Assembly (NCBI GenBank): GCA_036518215.1 | Contig: DATDNP010000103.1 | Span: 7,659-71,658, forward strand | From: CF-39 sp036518215 | GTDB lineage: Bacteria; Chloroflexota; Limnocylindria; P2-11E | Length of the DNA: 64,000 bases | Direction of reading: 5' to 3' | Shown here: positions 17,745 to 26,293 of the stretch, piece after piece | Numbering within the stretch: the stretch's first letter is position 1 | How the letters are laid out: each line of letters begins with the position of its first letter | The notes under the pieces: generated by a model | Seen by the model: the letters and a program-made list of their open reading frames with translations, nothing else | The model's database searches: none | Told to the model about the DNA's origin: nothing | Position numbers and translations under genes: made by a program

Positions 17745-18002
17745 CTATGCCGTCGGGATGACGTTGACGCGTCGGCGGTCGTCGCGCGCCGGGCCGTATG
17801 TGACTTCGCCCGCGACGAGCGCGAAGAGCGTGTGGTCCTTGCCGACACCGACGTTCTGGCCGGGAAGGACCCGCGTGCCGCGCTGCCGGACGAGGACGGT
17901 GCCCGCCTCGACGCGCGCGCCCGCGTATTCCTTCACGCCGAGACGCTGCCCGGCGGAATCGCGGCCGTTGCGGGTAGAGCCCGCACCCTTCTTGTGTGCC
18001 AT
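17745..18002 (-). CDS. rpmA: 50S ribosomal protein L27
   Basis: The 85-residue protein begins MAHKKGAGSTRNGRDS, the standard L27 N-terminus that reaches the peptidyl-transferase centre, without the cleavable extension found in Firmicutes. It continues with the usual GVKEYAGARVEAGTVLVRQRG. Its ATG overlaps the rplU stop by one base (TAATG). Confidence 0.96.
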   Translation of the reverse strand: MAHKKGAGSTRNGRDSAGQRLGVKEYAGARVEAGTVLVRQRGTRVLPGQNVGVGKDHTLFALVAGEVTYGPARDDRRRVNVIPTA

Positions 18003-18319
18003 TACCTGAGTCCCTCGATCTTCGTGATGCGGATGGTCGTCGCGTCCTGGCGATGGCCCTTCATCTTCCGCTGGCGCGTCTTGTTCTTGTAGCGGAGCAC
18101 GTCGATCTTCGGACCCTTGTCGTGCCCGACGATCTCGGCCTGCACGCGCGCTCCCTTGAGCGCCGACGGGCCGACCTTGACGGCCTCAGCGTCCGCGGCG
18201 AGGAGGACGTCATTGAGCGTGACCGTGTCGCCGGCCTTGCCTGCCAGCTTGCCGACGGTCACGACCGACCCCTCTTCGATGCGGTATTGCTTCCCGCCAC
18301 TGCGGACGACTGCGTACAC
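18002..18319 (-). CDS. rplU: 50S ribosomal protein L21
   Basis: This 105-residue L21 starts with YAVVRSGGKQYRIEEGS after a GTG codon and ends KGHRQDATTIRITKIEGL, as in the family. GGAAGG about eight bases upstream serves as ribosome-binding site. It is the first gene of the rplU-rpmA-rpmE-tdk-DUF1385-prfA-DinB unit. Its leader begins with a hairpin followed by a T-run. Confidence 0.95.
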   Translation of the reverse strand: MYAVVRSGGKQYRIEEGSVVTVGKLAGKAGDTVTLNDVLLAADAEAVKVGPSALKGARVQAEIVGHDKGPKIDVLRYKNKTRQRKMKGHRQDATTIRITKIEGLR

Positions 18320-18340
18320 GGACTGAGACCTTCCGAACAG

Positions 18341-18370
18341 AAAAAGTCGTCGCACACCGCCCGTGCGACG
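18341..18370 (-). promoter_or_regulatory. rplU leader hairpin plus T-run (attenuator candidate)
   Basis: On the minus strand CGTCGCAC pairs perfectly with GTGCGACG across a 7-nt loop and is followed after two bases by TTTTT. The -10 box sits eight bases upstream of the stem, so the hairpin would be at the extreme 5' end of the transcript. It looks like a short intrinsic terminator inside a ribosomal-protein leader; a stabilising 5' hairpin is the alternative. Confidence 0.5.
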
Positions 18371-18377
18371 TACGAAA

Positions 18378-18383
18378 AGTATA
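18378..18383 (-). promoter_or_regulatory. -10 promoter element of the rplU operon (TATACT)
   Basis: TATACT on the minus strand is the closest match to a vegetative -10 box in this intergenic region. No clear -35 is present 17 bases upstream (CTCGAA). It would start transcription about ten bases downstream, just before the leader hairpin. Confidence 0.5.
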
Positions 18384-18429
18384 GCCGAGACGCGTTCGCC
18401 TTCGAGGTCGGAGCAGCCTGATCCCGCTC

Positions 18430-18510
18430 GCGAGAGGACCGCCGAAACCCTCTCTACGCCGCGCACCCCGCGCCTCAGATCGGCGCGGGGGCCCTCGGCG
18501 GTCCTCTCGC
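18430..18510. repeat. nested perfect inverted repeats
   Basis: Outer arms of 16 bases (18430-18445 and 18495-18510) are perfect complements. Nested inside is a 9-bp GC stem (18466-18474 with 18482-18490) around a 7-nt loop. The structure follows the stop of the membrane-protein gene at 18591 and precedes the rplU promoter, so it may end the upstream transcript, though no T-run follows on the minus strand. Confidence 0.6.
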
Positions 18511-18590
18511 TCGCTCCGCTTCCTGGCTCTTTCTGTATTCCTTCCTCTACGTCGTCCTCGTCCTACCCGTCTCGCCTCGCCGCTCGTACG

Positions 18591-19817
18591 TCAAGCACGG
18601 GCGGGTGCGGTCTCCGGGGCCTTCGCGCCCTGCAAGCGCGTGAGCAGGGTCGCGATCCCGAGCAGCGCGGAGAGACCCATGATCGGCGCGGTGAACGAGA
18701 CCGGATGCGTGAAGGGCTTCGCGCCTTCGCCCGAGCCGACGGTGATGAGCACGAAGACGAACGCGGCGGCACCGAGATTGAGACCCCAGAAGACCACGTT
18801 GTCGGCCCAGGGCCATGGCCGCTCGTCCTCGGCGGTGAGCACGAGCACCGCGCCGAAGAGGATGTTCGTCATGAGACCGACGAAGTAGCTGTGGTCGAGC
18901 GAGTGCAGCAGGCCGATCGACACCTTATTGATGTCTCCCTGCGACGCGATGAACTGCTGGACGAGGAAGAACTGGAAGATCACCGCGGCGGCGACCCACG
19001 GGACACCCATCGCGATGTGACGCTTCCCGCCTCCGCTCCACGACACCGCGAGCGCGGTACGACCGAGACGCACCGCGACGACGACGATGCCGCCGATCGT
19101 GAGGAGCGTCGCCAACCCGGCGAGACCCTGCGAGGCGCTCCCGAGCTGCGCCGAGAGCAACAGGCTGAACGCGAGCACGAGCCCGCCGACGAACAGCAGC
19201 GCGATCTGCACGAATCCGGCGATGCTCCGGCGCCCGCCGCCCGTGAGCTGCCACTCGATGAAGCCCGCGGCGACGAGGACGAGATAGCCGCCGGTCTGCG
19301 CCGACGCGTGCGCGCCGACGAGATCCGTCGTCTGCGGCAGCTGGTTGCCGGTCCCGAGGATCACCTGGACGATGACACCGAGCGTCGATCCGATGACGAG
19401 CGTCGTGAGCCCGAGAACGACGGAGAGCTTTGGGATGTCGAGCTTCGCGAAGCCGCCCTCCGCCATGCCGCGCGACGCGGCGAACCACCACCAGTACACG
19501 ATCACCGCGAGCTCGGTCACGCCGAAGATCGCGCGTAGCTGGAAGTTGCCCGACCAGAACGCGAGCACGTACGCGGCGGTCGAGGCGGCGCTCACGCGCA
19601 CCGCCGTCGTCTTCCCCGCGCCGCCGAAGATCCAGATCGAGAGACCGATCACGCCCATCGTGATCCAGCCGAGCGTGCCCGAGTGCAGGTGCGTGAGGAG
19701 CGTGTTCCGGTCGAGCGCGCCGAACACCTGTGTCGCGTTCGCCAGACCGAGGAGCGCCGTCAGCGTGAAGATCGCGAGCCCGTACTGAAAGGCAGACCTC
19801 GCCTCCGCCTTCGCCAT
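18591..19817 (-). CDS. polytopic membrane protein, heme-copper oxidase subunit I-like
   Basis: The 408-residue protein has about 12 hydrophobic helices. Histidines cluster where oxidase-like proteins bind heme: THLHSGTLGW (His43, His45) after the first helix, GAHASAQTGGY midway, and HSLDHSYFVGL in a late helix. The HxHxGxxGW pattern resembles NorB/CcoN and NnrS relatives. No complete CuB site or partner subunits are apparent nearby, so a respiratory role is uncertain. The start has a strong GAGGGAGGGA ribosome-binding site. A simple heme or gas-binding membrane protein is equally possible. Confidence 0.5.
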   Translation of the reverse strand: MAKAEARSAFQYGLAIFTLTALLGLANATQVFGALDRNTLLTHLHSGTLGWITMGVIGLSIWIFGGAGKTTAVRVSAASTAAYVLAFWSGNFQLRAIFGVTELAVIVYWWWFAASRGMAEGGFAKLDIPKLSVVLGLTTLVIGSTLGVIVQVILGTGNQLPQTTDLVGAHASAQTGGYLVLVAAGFIEWQLTGGGRRSIAGFVQIALLFVGGLVLAFSLLLSAQLGSASQGLAGLATLLTIGGIVVVAVRLGRTALAVSWSGGGKRHIAMGVPWVAAAVIFQFFLVQQFIASQGDINKVSIGLLHSLDHSYFVGLMTNILFGAVLVLTAEDERPWPWADNVVFWGLNLGAAAFVFVLITVGSGEGAKPFTHPVSFTAPIMGLSALLGIATLLTRLQGAKAPETAPARA

Positions 19818-19889
19818 GTCGTCCCTCCCTCGCGTGGTGCGGGAAGGGTAGGCAAATCTGGGTGCCCCGTCGACGGGTAGAAGCGGGTA

Positions 19890-20561
19890 CTAGCGGGCGC
19901 GCGAGTCGAGGGCGATGACCTGCAGGTTCTCAGGGAGCGTCGACCGGGTGACGGAGAGCTTCGCCACCGGCTCGAGGTCCTTTACTCCCAGTTCATGAAG
20001 CAGGCGCTGGAAAGGTGTGTCCTTCTTCTTGTCGTCGGGATCGAACGCCATCGGGACGACCACCTTCGGCTCGAGCTGGTGGACGACCTCGGCGGCGCGC
20101 GCCGCGGAGAGGTTCACGTCCGGACCGCTGATCGGCACGAGCGCGATGTCGACATCGCCGATGCGGTCGAGATCGGCCGCCGGGAGTGAGTGGCCAAGGT
20201 CGCCGAGGTGGCAGATGAGGAGGTCGTCGAGACGGACGGTGAAGACGGTATTGCGGCCCCGCACGCCGCCTTTCTCGTCGTCGTGGAAGGTGCCGACGCC
20301 GGTGACGAGGACGTCGCGGACCTCGTACTCTCCGGGTCCGCGCAGGACCACGGGCTCGCCTGCGACGGATCGGAGGCTCGAGTGCCCCGGGTGGTCGTGG
20401 GAGATCGTCACCAGGGCGGCCTCGGTACGAGGGATCGCGTGACCGGATTTCGGATCGGGCGGGTCGGTGAGGACGACACCTTCGCGGCCGCGCATACGGA
20501 AGCAAGCGTGGCCGAGCCAGGTCATGTCCATCGGGATGACCACGATACGCGAAACCGCCAT
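19890..20561 (-). CDS. MBL-fold metal-dependent hydrolase (UPF0173-like)
   Basis: The 223-residue protein has the compact MBL fold of the L-ascorbate lactonase/UPF0173 group: MTWLGHACFRM, SHDHPGHSSL in place of the HxHxDH motif, then ICHLGDLGHSLP and VPISGPDVNLS. Such proteins are cytoplasmic hydrolases of unknown substrate. A Lys-rich DPDDKKKDTP segment precedes the C-terminus. The true start could be the later Met at MTWLGH, because the first ten residues are atypical. It is divergent from the ECF sigma operon. Confidence 0.8.
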   Translation of the reverse strand: MAVSRIVVIPMDMTWLGHACFRMRGREGVVLTDPPDPKSGHAIPRTEAALVTISHDHPGHSSLRSVAGEPVVLRGPGEYEVRDVLVTGVGTFHDDEKGGVRGRNTVFTVRLDDLLICHLGDLGHSLPAADLDRIGDVDIALVPISGPDVNLSAARAAEVVHQLEPKVVVPMAFDPDDKKKDTPFQRLLHELGVKDLEPVAKLSVTRSTLPENLQVIALDSRAR

Positions 20562-20617
20562 CGGGACGAGGGGGTACTGGTGCCGGAGGGGGTTCGGGCG
20601 GTCGCGTCCGGGGCAGC

Positions 20618-21175
20618 GTGACCCGAACGGACCAGGAAGCCGTCGAGCGATGCCTCGCCGGCGACACCGAAGCCTTCTCGATCTTGGTCGAACGCTACGG
20701 AGGCCGCGTGTACAACATCGCGCTTCGCATCACGAACGACACGGACGCCGCCTCCGACTGCGCGCAGGAGGCGTTCATCCGCGCGTATCGCGCCCTCCAC
20801 CAGTACGACCCGAACCTCCCGTTCGGCCCGTGGATCTATCGCATCGCGACGAACGCGAGCCTCAACCACGTCCAGCGGTGGCACGCCCACGAGTCGCCGG
20901 TGGAGGAGCTTCCCGAGTCGCTCGAGCCCGATGAGGAGGGCCCCGAATCGTCGGCGCTGCGTCGGGAGCAGATGGATGAGGTCCTCGCCGCGATGGCCGA
21001 CCTCCCCGCGCACTACCGCGCCGCGCTCACGCTGCGGCACCTGCAACAGCTCTCCTATCAAGAGGTGGCGGATGCCCTGGGTATCCCGCTCGGAACGGTG
21101 AAGACACACCTGCACCGCGCGCGCGCCGCCCTCAAGACGCGGCTCGCCGCGCGAGCGAAGGAGCCTCTTGCATGA
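20618..21175 (+). CDS. ECF-type RNA polymerase sigma factor
   Basis: This 185-residue sigma-70 protein has only regions 2 and 4. Region 2 shows ILVERYGGRVYNIALRI, DCAQEAFIRAYRAL and FGPWIYRIATNASLNH; region 4 shows LRHLQQLSYQEVADALGIPL and GTVKTHLHRARAALK. It heads a chain of seven genes, six of them linked by 4-nt overlaps, that encodes a MacAB-like exporter, so it probably controls that operon. The next gene is the best anti-sigma candidate. The start is GTG. Confidence 0.93.
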   Translation: MTRTDQEAVERCLAGDTEAFSILVERYGGRVYNIALRITNDTDAASDCAQEAFIRAYRALHQYDPNLPFGPWIYRIATNASLNHVQRWHAHESPVEELPESLEPDEEGPESSALRREQMDEVLAAMADLPAHYRAALTLRHLQQLSYQEVADALGIPLGTVKTHLHRARAALKTRLAARAKEPLA

Positions 21176-21564
21176 GCGACACGTACGGCGTCCCCGATCT
21201 CGAGCAGAACGAGCGGGATCTGCATCAGCTGCTCGCCGTCGTCCCGCCGCAGCCACTGCCCATCGGATTCAGGGACGCGGTCATGGCGCGCCTCCGCAGC
21301 GACCGCCGCGTCATGTGGGAGTGGATCGTCGCGGCGGTCATCGCCGTGCCGAGCCTCGTCTTCCTCGCGCGGCAGATCGCGATGCACGGTGAGGACTTCA
21401 CGCAGGCGATCGGCAACATCTTGACGGCCGCGTCGGCCGACACGACCGACGCGTTCTTCTTCGTCGATGGGCTCACCATCGTCGCGCTCGCGCTCGTCGG
21501 CGTCGCGTGCGCCGTCGCGGCGCACGCGCTGTCGGTGACGTCGCATCGGACGGTGACGCGATGA
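21172..21564 (+). CDS. membrane protein, candidate anti-sigma factor
   Basis: This 130-residue protein has a 40-residue cytoplasmic N-terminus with ERDLHQLLAVVPPQPLPIGFRDAVMARL, which fits a short sigma-binding helix bundle, followed by two membrane helices (WEWIVAAVIAVPSLVFLA and a second near 100-120). No zinc-binding HxxxCxxC motif is present. Position directly after the sigma gene with an ATGA overlap is the main support. It could simply be a small membrane protein. Confidence 0.6.
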   Translation: MSDTYGVPDLEQNERDLHQLLAVVPPQPLPIGFRDAVMARLRSDRRVMWEWIVAAVIAVPSLVFLARQIAMHGEDFTQAIGNILTAASADTTDAFFFVDGLTIVALALVGVACAVAAHALSVTSHRTVTR

Positions 21565-22355
21565 CGCGGCGCGAGCTCATTGCGGTCGTGGCCGCCGTGG
21601 CGATCGCGCTCGGCGTGAGCGTCATCTTCTACGTAGGGACCGTCGTTGCCGAAGCGCCGTCCACGTCGGCGGCGGGCGCGCGTGTCTATCGGCCCCGGCT
21701 CTTCTTCGACTTCCGCAACTCACCGCCCCCGGTCCGCTCGCTCACCGAGGTGCAGGACCGCGTGGGCCCGCTCGCCGCGGCCGTCGTGCCGCTCCAGCGG
21801 AGCGTTTCCGACACGGCGCGCGACGCGGCCGGATTCCTCCTCATCATCCTCGTGACCGCGACGACGCTCGTCGTGGCGCACGACCGCGTCATCTCGGCGT
21901 ACCGCGCGTCCCTCGGCGGCTGGCGCGACCAGCTCCGCGTCTTCCTCACCGGCGTCGCCGTGCTCGGGCTCGGCCTCTCGGCGACGGCGCTCGCGTGGGT
22001 CGTGTACCTCGGGTACGTCGCGACGCACATCCGCGGCGCGCCGTTCGGCGTTCCCGCGGCATTGCAGCTCGGGCTCGCCGCGTTCGGCGTCATCCTCGTC
22101 GTCCTGCTCGGGATCTTCGCGATCGGCTTCTCGGCGACGGCGTGGCGGCTCGGCGACGCGCTCTTCCGTCCGCGTCCGCTCGCGCGATTCGCGAGCACCA
22201 TCCCAGCGCCCGCGGTCGCGCTCATCGGAGCGTCGATCCTCTACATCGTCTGGCAGCTTCCCGCCATCGGCGCGCTCGCGCTCGCGGCGGTCGTGGCATA
22301 CGCATTCGGGGCCGTCGTGACGGCACGCTTTACCGGTGGAGGGATCTCAGCATGA
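21561..22355 (+). CDS. hypothetical polytopic membrane protein in efflux operon
   Basis: The 264-residue protein has a signal-anchor helix at about 7-30, an extracytoplasmic segment with Arg/Pro-rich RVYRPRLFFDFRNSPPPVRS, then four or so hydrophobic helices. No family is recognised. It overlaps the preceding gene and the adaptor gene by four bases each (ATGA), so all are translated together. A role in sensing for the ECF pair or in assembling the exporter is conceivable but unsupported by motifs. Confidence 0.6.
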   Translation: MTRRELIAVVAAVAIALGVSVIFYVGTVVAEAPSTSAAGARVYRPRLFFDFRNSPPPVRSLTEVQDRVGPLAAAVVPLQRSVSDTARDAAGFLLIILVTATTLVVAHDRVISAYRASLGGWRDQLRVFLTGVAVLGLGLSATALAWVVYLGYVATHIRGAPFGVPAALQLGLAAFGVILVVLLGIFAIGFSATAWRLGDALFRPRPLARFASTIPAPAVALIGASILYIVWQLPAIGALALAAVVAYAFGAVVTARFTGGGISA

Positions 22356-24241
22356 AACTTCGGACATTCGTCGCGACGTGGCCCGGTCGCCTCGTCGCGC
22401 TGCTCATCATCGCCGCGCTCGGCGGCGGCGCCGCGACCGTCGCACGGGCGAACAGCGCGACGCCGGCGGTCGCACCGAGGACCGCGACGGTCGCGCGCGG
22501 CAGCATCACACAGGCCGTCAGCGTGTCGGGCTCCGTGAACTCCTCGGCGCAGACACGGCTTGCCTTCAAGACAGGCGGCAAGCTCGCGCAGGTGTACGTG
22601 AACACCGGCCAGGCGGTCACGCCCGGACAGCCGCTCGCGGCGCTCGACACGACGGACCTCCAGAACGCGCTCGCGACGGCGAACCAGAACCTCGCGAACG
22701 CGCAGGCGAGCTATCAGAAGCAGGTCCAGGCCGCGTCCGACACGCAGGCCGCGCTGGTCGACACGCAGAAGTCGACCGCGCTCAGCATCGCGAACGCGCA
22801 AGCCGCGCTCTCGAAGATCCAGACGAACTACGCGACCGCGAAGAAGAACCTCGGATCGCTGAGCGACGGCATCTCGAACGACACGAGCCAGTACCGCTCG
22901 GCCATCGACGCGCTCCGCGCGCAGGGCCAGGTCGTGACGAACGACATCTCGCTCTACAGCAGCAGCGACGTGAGCAGCGCGCGCCAGTCGCTGTACTCCG
23001 CGGACCTCTCGCTCGCGAACGCGCAGTCGTACGGGAGCATCACCTTCGCGAACGATCTGGCGGCGTTCATCAGCGCGCGCGACACGCTCCTGTCGGCCAC
23101 GACCTCGTTCGACAACGCGATGAGCGCCGGAGGCGACACGAGCGCCGCGGTCTCGAGCTACCAGACCGTGCTCCTCAACTACAACCTCGCGCAGGCGACC
23201 CTGTCGAGCGCGATCGACACGCTCACGGGCTTCGTGTCGAGCGCGCAGACCTCGGCGAACGCCGCGGCGACGTCGCTCAACTCGAACAACAGTCGCTTCA
23301 ACACGAACCTCGACCAAGCGCGTGGCGACATCCTCGTGCTCCAGAACCTGTACACGACCGACGCGCAGTACTCGCTCAGCGCGAAGACGCGCAGCACGCA
23401 GACGACGTCACAGGTGAGCACGATCACCGACGCCGTCACGGGCAGCCTCGTGAGCGCGACGAACGCGATCACGTCGGCGCAGCAGCAGGCCGATACGAGC
23501 CTTCGCAACGCGCAGTCCGCCGTCGCGAACATCCCGTTCAACCTGCAGTCGGCCTCGGTGAGCGTGCAGAACGCGCAGACGGCCGTCGACACGGCGAAGG
23601 CCAACATCGATGCGGCCGTGCTCACGGCGCCCACGGCGGGCGTCGTCGCGTCGATCGCGAATCAGATCGGTGAATTCGTGAGCGGCGGAAACACGAACAG
23701 CGCGTTCATCGTCCTCACGAGCACGAACACGATGGTGCTCCACGGCACGATCGGTGAGGCCGACATCTCGAAGCTGAAGCTCGGCCAGGTCGCGAACGTC
23801 ACCGTCGACGCCGTCGCGACGGCGAAGATGACGGGGCGCGTCATCTCGCTCGACCCGGTCGCGACGATCTCGCAGGGCGTGCCGGTGTACGGGGTCGACG
23901 TCGCCATCGACGTCCCCGCCGACGGCGTGAAGGCCGGCATGACCGGGACCGCGAGCGTCATCCTCGCGAGCAAGCAGAACGTCCTCGTCGTCCCGAACAC
24001 CGCGATCCGGACCGTGAACGGTCAGCGCGGCGTGCAGGTCCTGAAGGGCGGCGAGATCGTCGACACGCCGGCGCAGTTCGGTGTCTCGAACGACACGCTC
24101 ACCGAGGTGGTGAGCGGCCTCGCCGAGGGCGACACGATCGTCATCCCGCAGGCACGCGCCGGCGCGTCGACGCAGCCCAACCGCGGCGGCTTCCCGGGTG
24201 TCGGCGGCGGTGGCGGCGTGAGGATCGGCGGCGGCGGATGA
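22352..24241 (+). CDS. HlyD/MacA-type periplasmic adaptor with very long coiled coil
   Basis: At 629 residues this is far longer than the usual 350-450. An N-terminal signal-anchor precedes the first half of a biotinyl-lipoyl domain (SGKL-type TGGKLAQVYVNTGQAVTPGQ). About 350 residues of Ala/Gln/Asn/Ser-rich helix follow (TANQNLANAQASYQKQVQ, TSAQQQADTSLRNAQ), then the second lipoyl half LTAPTAGVVASIANQIGEFV and the barrel domain ending SGLAEGDTIVIPQA. The last 25 residues are Gly-rich. It should bridge the MacB-like permease to the cell surface. Overlaps on both sides are ATGA. Confidence 0.85.
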   Translation: MKLRTFVATWPGRLVALLIIAALGGGAATVARANSATPAVAPRTATVARGSITQAVSVSGSVNSSAQTRLAFKTGGKLAQVYVNTGQAVTPGQPLAALDTTDLQNALATANQNLANAQASYQKQVQAASDTQAALVDTQKSTALSIANAQAALSKIQTNYATAKKNLGSLSDGISNDTSQYRSAIDALRAQGQVVTNDISLYSSSDVSSARQSLYSADLSLANAQSYGSITFANDLAAFISARDTLLSATTSFDNAMSAGGDTSAAVSSYQTVLLNYNLAQATLSSAIDTLTGFVSSAQTSANAAATSLNSNNSRFNTNLDQARGDILVLQNLYTTDAQYSLSAKTRSTQTTSQVSTITDAVTGSLVSATNAITSAQQQADTSLRNAQSAVANIPFNLQSASVSVQNAQTAVDTAKANIDAAVLTAPTAGVVASIANQIGEFVSGGNTNSAFIVLTSTNTMVLHGTIGEADISKLKLGQVANVTVDAVATAKMTGRVISLDPVATISQGVPVYGVDVAIDVPADGVKAGMTGTASVILASKQNVLVVPNTAIRTVNGQRGVQVLKGGEIVDTPAQFGVSNDTLTEVVSGLAEGDTIVIPQARAGASTQPNRGGFPGVGGGGGVRIGGGG

Positions 24242-25008
24242 CCCTCGCAGGACGCCTCCGTCCTCCGGTCCAGCCCGTCGTCCGCCTTCGTGGCATCACG
24301 AAGACGTATCGGATCGGCAAGGAGATAGAGGTGCGCGCGCTGCGCGGCGTCGACCTCGACATCTATCCCGGCGAGTTCGTCGCGATCATGGGTCCGTCGG
24401 GGTCGGGCAAGTCGACGCTCATGAACATCCTCGGATGCCTCGACGTCCCGGACGCGGGGACGTACGAGCTCGCGGGCGAGACCGTGGGCACGCTGAACGA
24501 TGATCAGCTCGCCGCGATCCGGAACAAGCACCTCGGCTTCGTCTTTCAGACGTTCAATCTGCTGCCGCGCCTCAACGCGATCGAGAACGTCGAGCTGCCG
24601 CTCGTGTACGGCGGCGACGGGCACGATCGTCAAGCGCGAGCGATCGCCGCGCTCGAGCAGGTCGGCCTCGGAGAGCGCACGCATCACCGTCCGAGCGAGC
24701 TCTCCGGCGGACAGCAGCAGCGCGTGGCCATCGCGCGGGCTCTCCTGAACGACCCTGCGATGATCCTCGCCGACGAGCCCACGGGGAACCTCGACTCGCG
24801 GTCGAGCGCCGAGATCCTCTCGATCTTCCAACGCCTCAACGAGAGCGGGAAGACCGTCGTCATGGTCACGCACGAGCCGGACGTCGCGGCGCACTGCCGC
24901 CGCATCGTGCGAATGCGCGACGGCGTCGTCGCGCACGACGACCCCGTGGCGAATCCGCGCCGCGCCGAGGACGAGATCGCGGCCGGGATCGGAGCGGGCG
25001 ACGAATGA
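24238..25008 (+). CDS. ABC transporter ATP-binding protein (MacB/LolD type)
   Basis: The 256-residue ATPase has Walker A GPSGSGKST, Q-loop VFQTFNLLPRL, signature LSGGQQQRVAIARAL, Walker B MILADEPTGNLDS and the H-loop TH in VMVTHEPD. The phrase GCLDVPDAGTYELAGE and TGNLD are typical of lipoprotein- and macrolide-type exporters. It energises the permease encoded next (4-nt overlap). The C-terminal 25 residues are an acidic extension. Confidence 0.94.
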   Translation: MTLAGRLRPPVQPVVRLRGITKTYRIGKEIEVRALRGVDLDIYPGEFVAIMGPSGSGKSTLMNILGCLDVPDAGTYELAGETVGTLNDDQLAAIRNKHLGFVFQTFNLLPRLNAIENVELPLVYGGDGHDRQARAIAALEQVGLGERTHHRPSELSGGQQQRVAIARALLNDPAMILADEPTGNLDSRSSAEILSIFQRLNESGKTVVMVTHEPDVAAHCRRIVRMRDGVVAHDDPVANPRRAEDEIAAGIGAGDE

Positions 25009-26282
25009 AGCTCTACGACTCGTTCCGCTCGGCGCTCCAGTCGCTCGTCACGAACAAGCTCCGCTCGGCACTCACGATGCTCGGCGTCATCATCGGCGTC
25101 GCGTCGGTCATCGCGATGGTCGCCGTCGGCAACGGCGCCTCGGCCCAGGTGCAGAGCACGATCCTGTCGCTCGGATCGAACCTCATCACGGTCACGCCCT
25201 CGGCGCAGACCGATCAGGGGCTGAAGGGCGCCGGCGCACAGGCGCAGAGCCTCACCGAGGCTGACATGCGCTCGCTGCAGGATCAGCTCGGCGACTCGGT
25301 GAGGGCGATCGAGGCCGAGCAGCAGGCGGGCCGCTGGCAGGTGACGGCGGGCACGAACAACTGGAACACCCAGGTCTCAGGCGTGACCGAGATGTATCCC
25401 GAGGTACGCGACTGGAACACGCAGGTCGGCGAGTTCTTCACGCAGCAGGACCTCACCGTGAACGCGCAGGTCGCCGTGCTCGGCGCGACGACCGCCGCGA
25501 ACCTCTTCGGGGACGCGGACGCGGTCGGGCAGACGATCCAGCTGCGTCAGGTCTTCGGTGGTGGTGGCGGCGGCGGCCAGCAGCGCGCCCGGATCATCTC
25601 GTTCAAGGTCGTCGGTGTCCTCGAGCCGAAGGGCACGACCTTCGGCTTCAGCCGCGACGACCAGATCCTCGTGCCACTCACGACCGCGCAGCGCGTCCTG
25701 ACCGGCCGTCACGACGTCGTCTCGTCGATCGTCGTGAAGGCCGTGGACAGCGACGCGATGACGCAGACGACGGACGACGTCTTCAACGACCTGCTCGTCC
25801 GCCACAAGATCAGCGATCCGCAGTCCGCGGACTTCACCGTGACGAACCAGAACGACACGCTCGCCGCGCTCGGTCAGGTGACCGGGACCTTCACGCTCCT
25901 GCTCGGGGCGATCGGCGGCATCAGCCTGCTCGTCGGCGGCATCGGGATCATGAACATCATGCTCGTCACCGTGAACGAACGGACGCGCGAGATCGGCATC
26001 CGCAAGGCCGTCGGCGCGCGGCGGCGCGACATCATGCAGCAGTTCCTCATCGAGAGCATCGCGCTCACCGGTCTCGGTGGCGTGCTCGGCATCATCCTCG
26101 GCTGGTCCATCACGCAGTTCGTCCAACGCATCCCGCAGGCACAGGGCCTCACCTTGCTCATCACGCCGGCGACGGTCGCGATCGCAGTGGGTGTCTCGGT
26201 GGGCATCGGTGTCGTCTTCGGTCTCTATCCCGCGATGCGCGCGGCGCGGCTCCATCCCATCCAGGCACTCCGATACGAGTAA
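25005..26282 (+). CDS. ABC transporter permease (MacB family)
   Basis: The 425-residue permease has the MacB plan: one N-terminal helix in SALTMLGVIIGVASVIAMVAVG, a large extracytoplasmic domain (about 50-290), and three C-terminal helices with GGIGIMNIMLVTVNERTREIGIRKAVGARR. A Gly-run (FGGGGGGGQQR) interrupts the extracytoplasmic domain. Substrate is not readable from sequence. It works with the ATPase and long adaptor upstream; no outer-membrane channel is encoded, in keeping with a monoderm envelope. Confidence 0.92.
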   Translation: MKLYDSFRSALQSLVTNKLRSALTMLGVIIGVASVIAMVAVGNGASAQVQSTILSLGSNLITVTPSAQTDQGLKGAGAQAQSLTEADMRSLQDQLGDSVRAIEAEQQAGRWQVTAGTNNWNTQVSGVTEMYPEVRDWNTQVGEFFTQQDLTVNAQVAVLGATTAANLFGDADAVGQTIQLRQVFGGGGGGGQQRARIISFKVVGVLEPKGTTFGFSRDDQILVPLTTAQRVLTGRHDVVSSIVVKAVDSDAMTQTTDDVFNDLLVRHKISDPQSADFTVTNQNDTLAALGQVTGTFTLLLGAIGGISLLVGGIGIMNIMLVTVNERTREIGIRKAVGARRRDIMQQFLIESIALTGLGGVLGIILGWSITQFVQRIPQAQGLTLLITPATVAIAVGVSVGIGVVFGLYPAMRAARLHPIQALRYE

Positions 26283-26293
26283 GGAAGGTGAAC

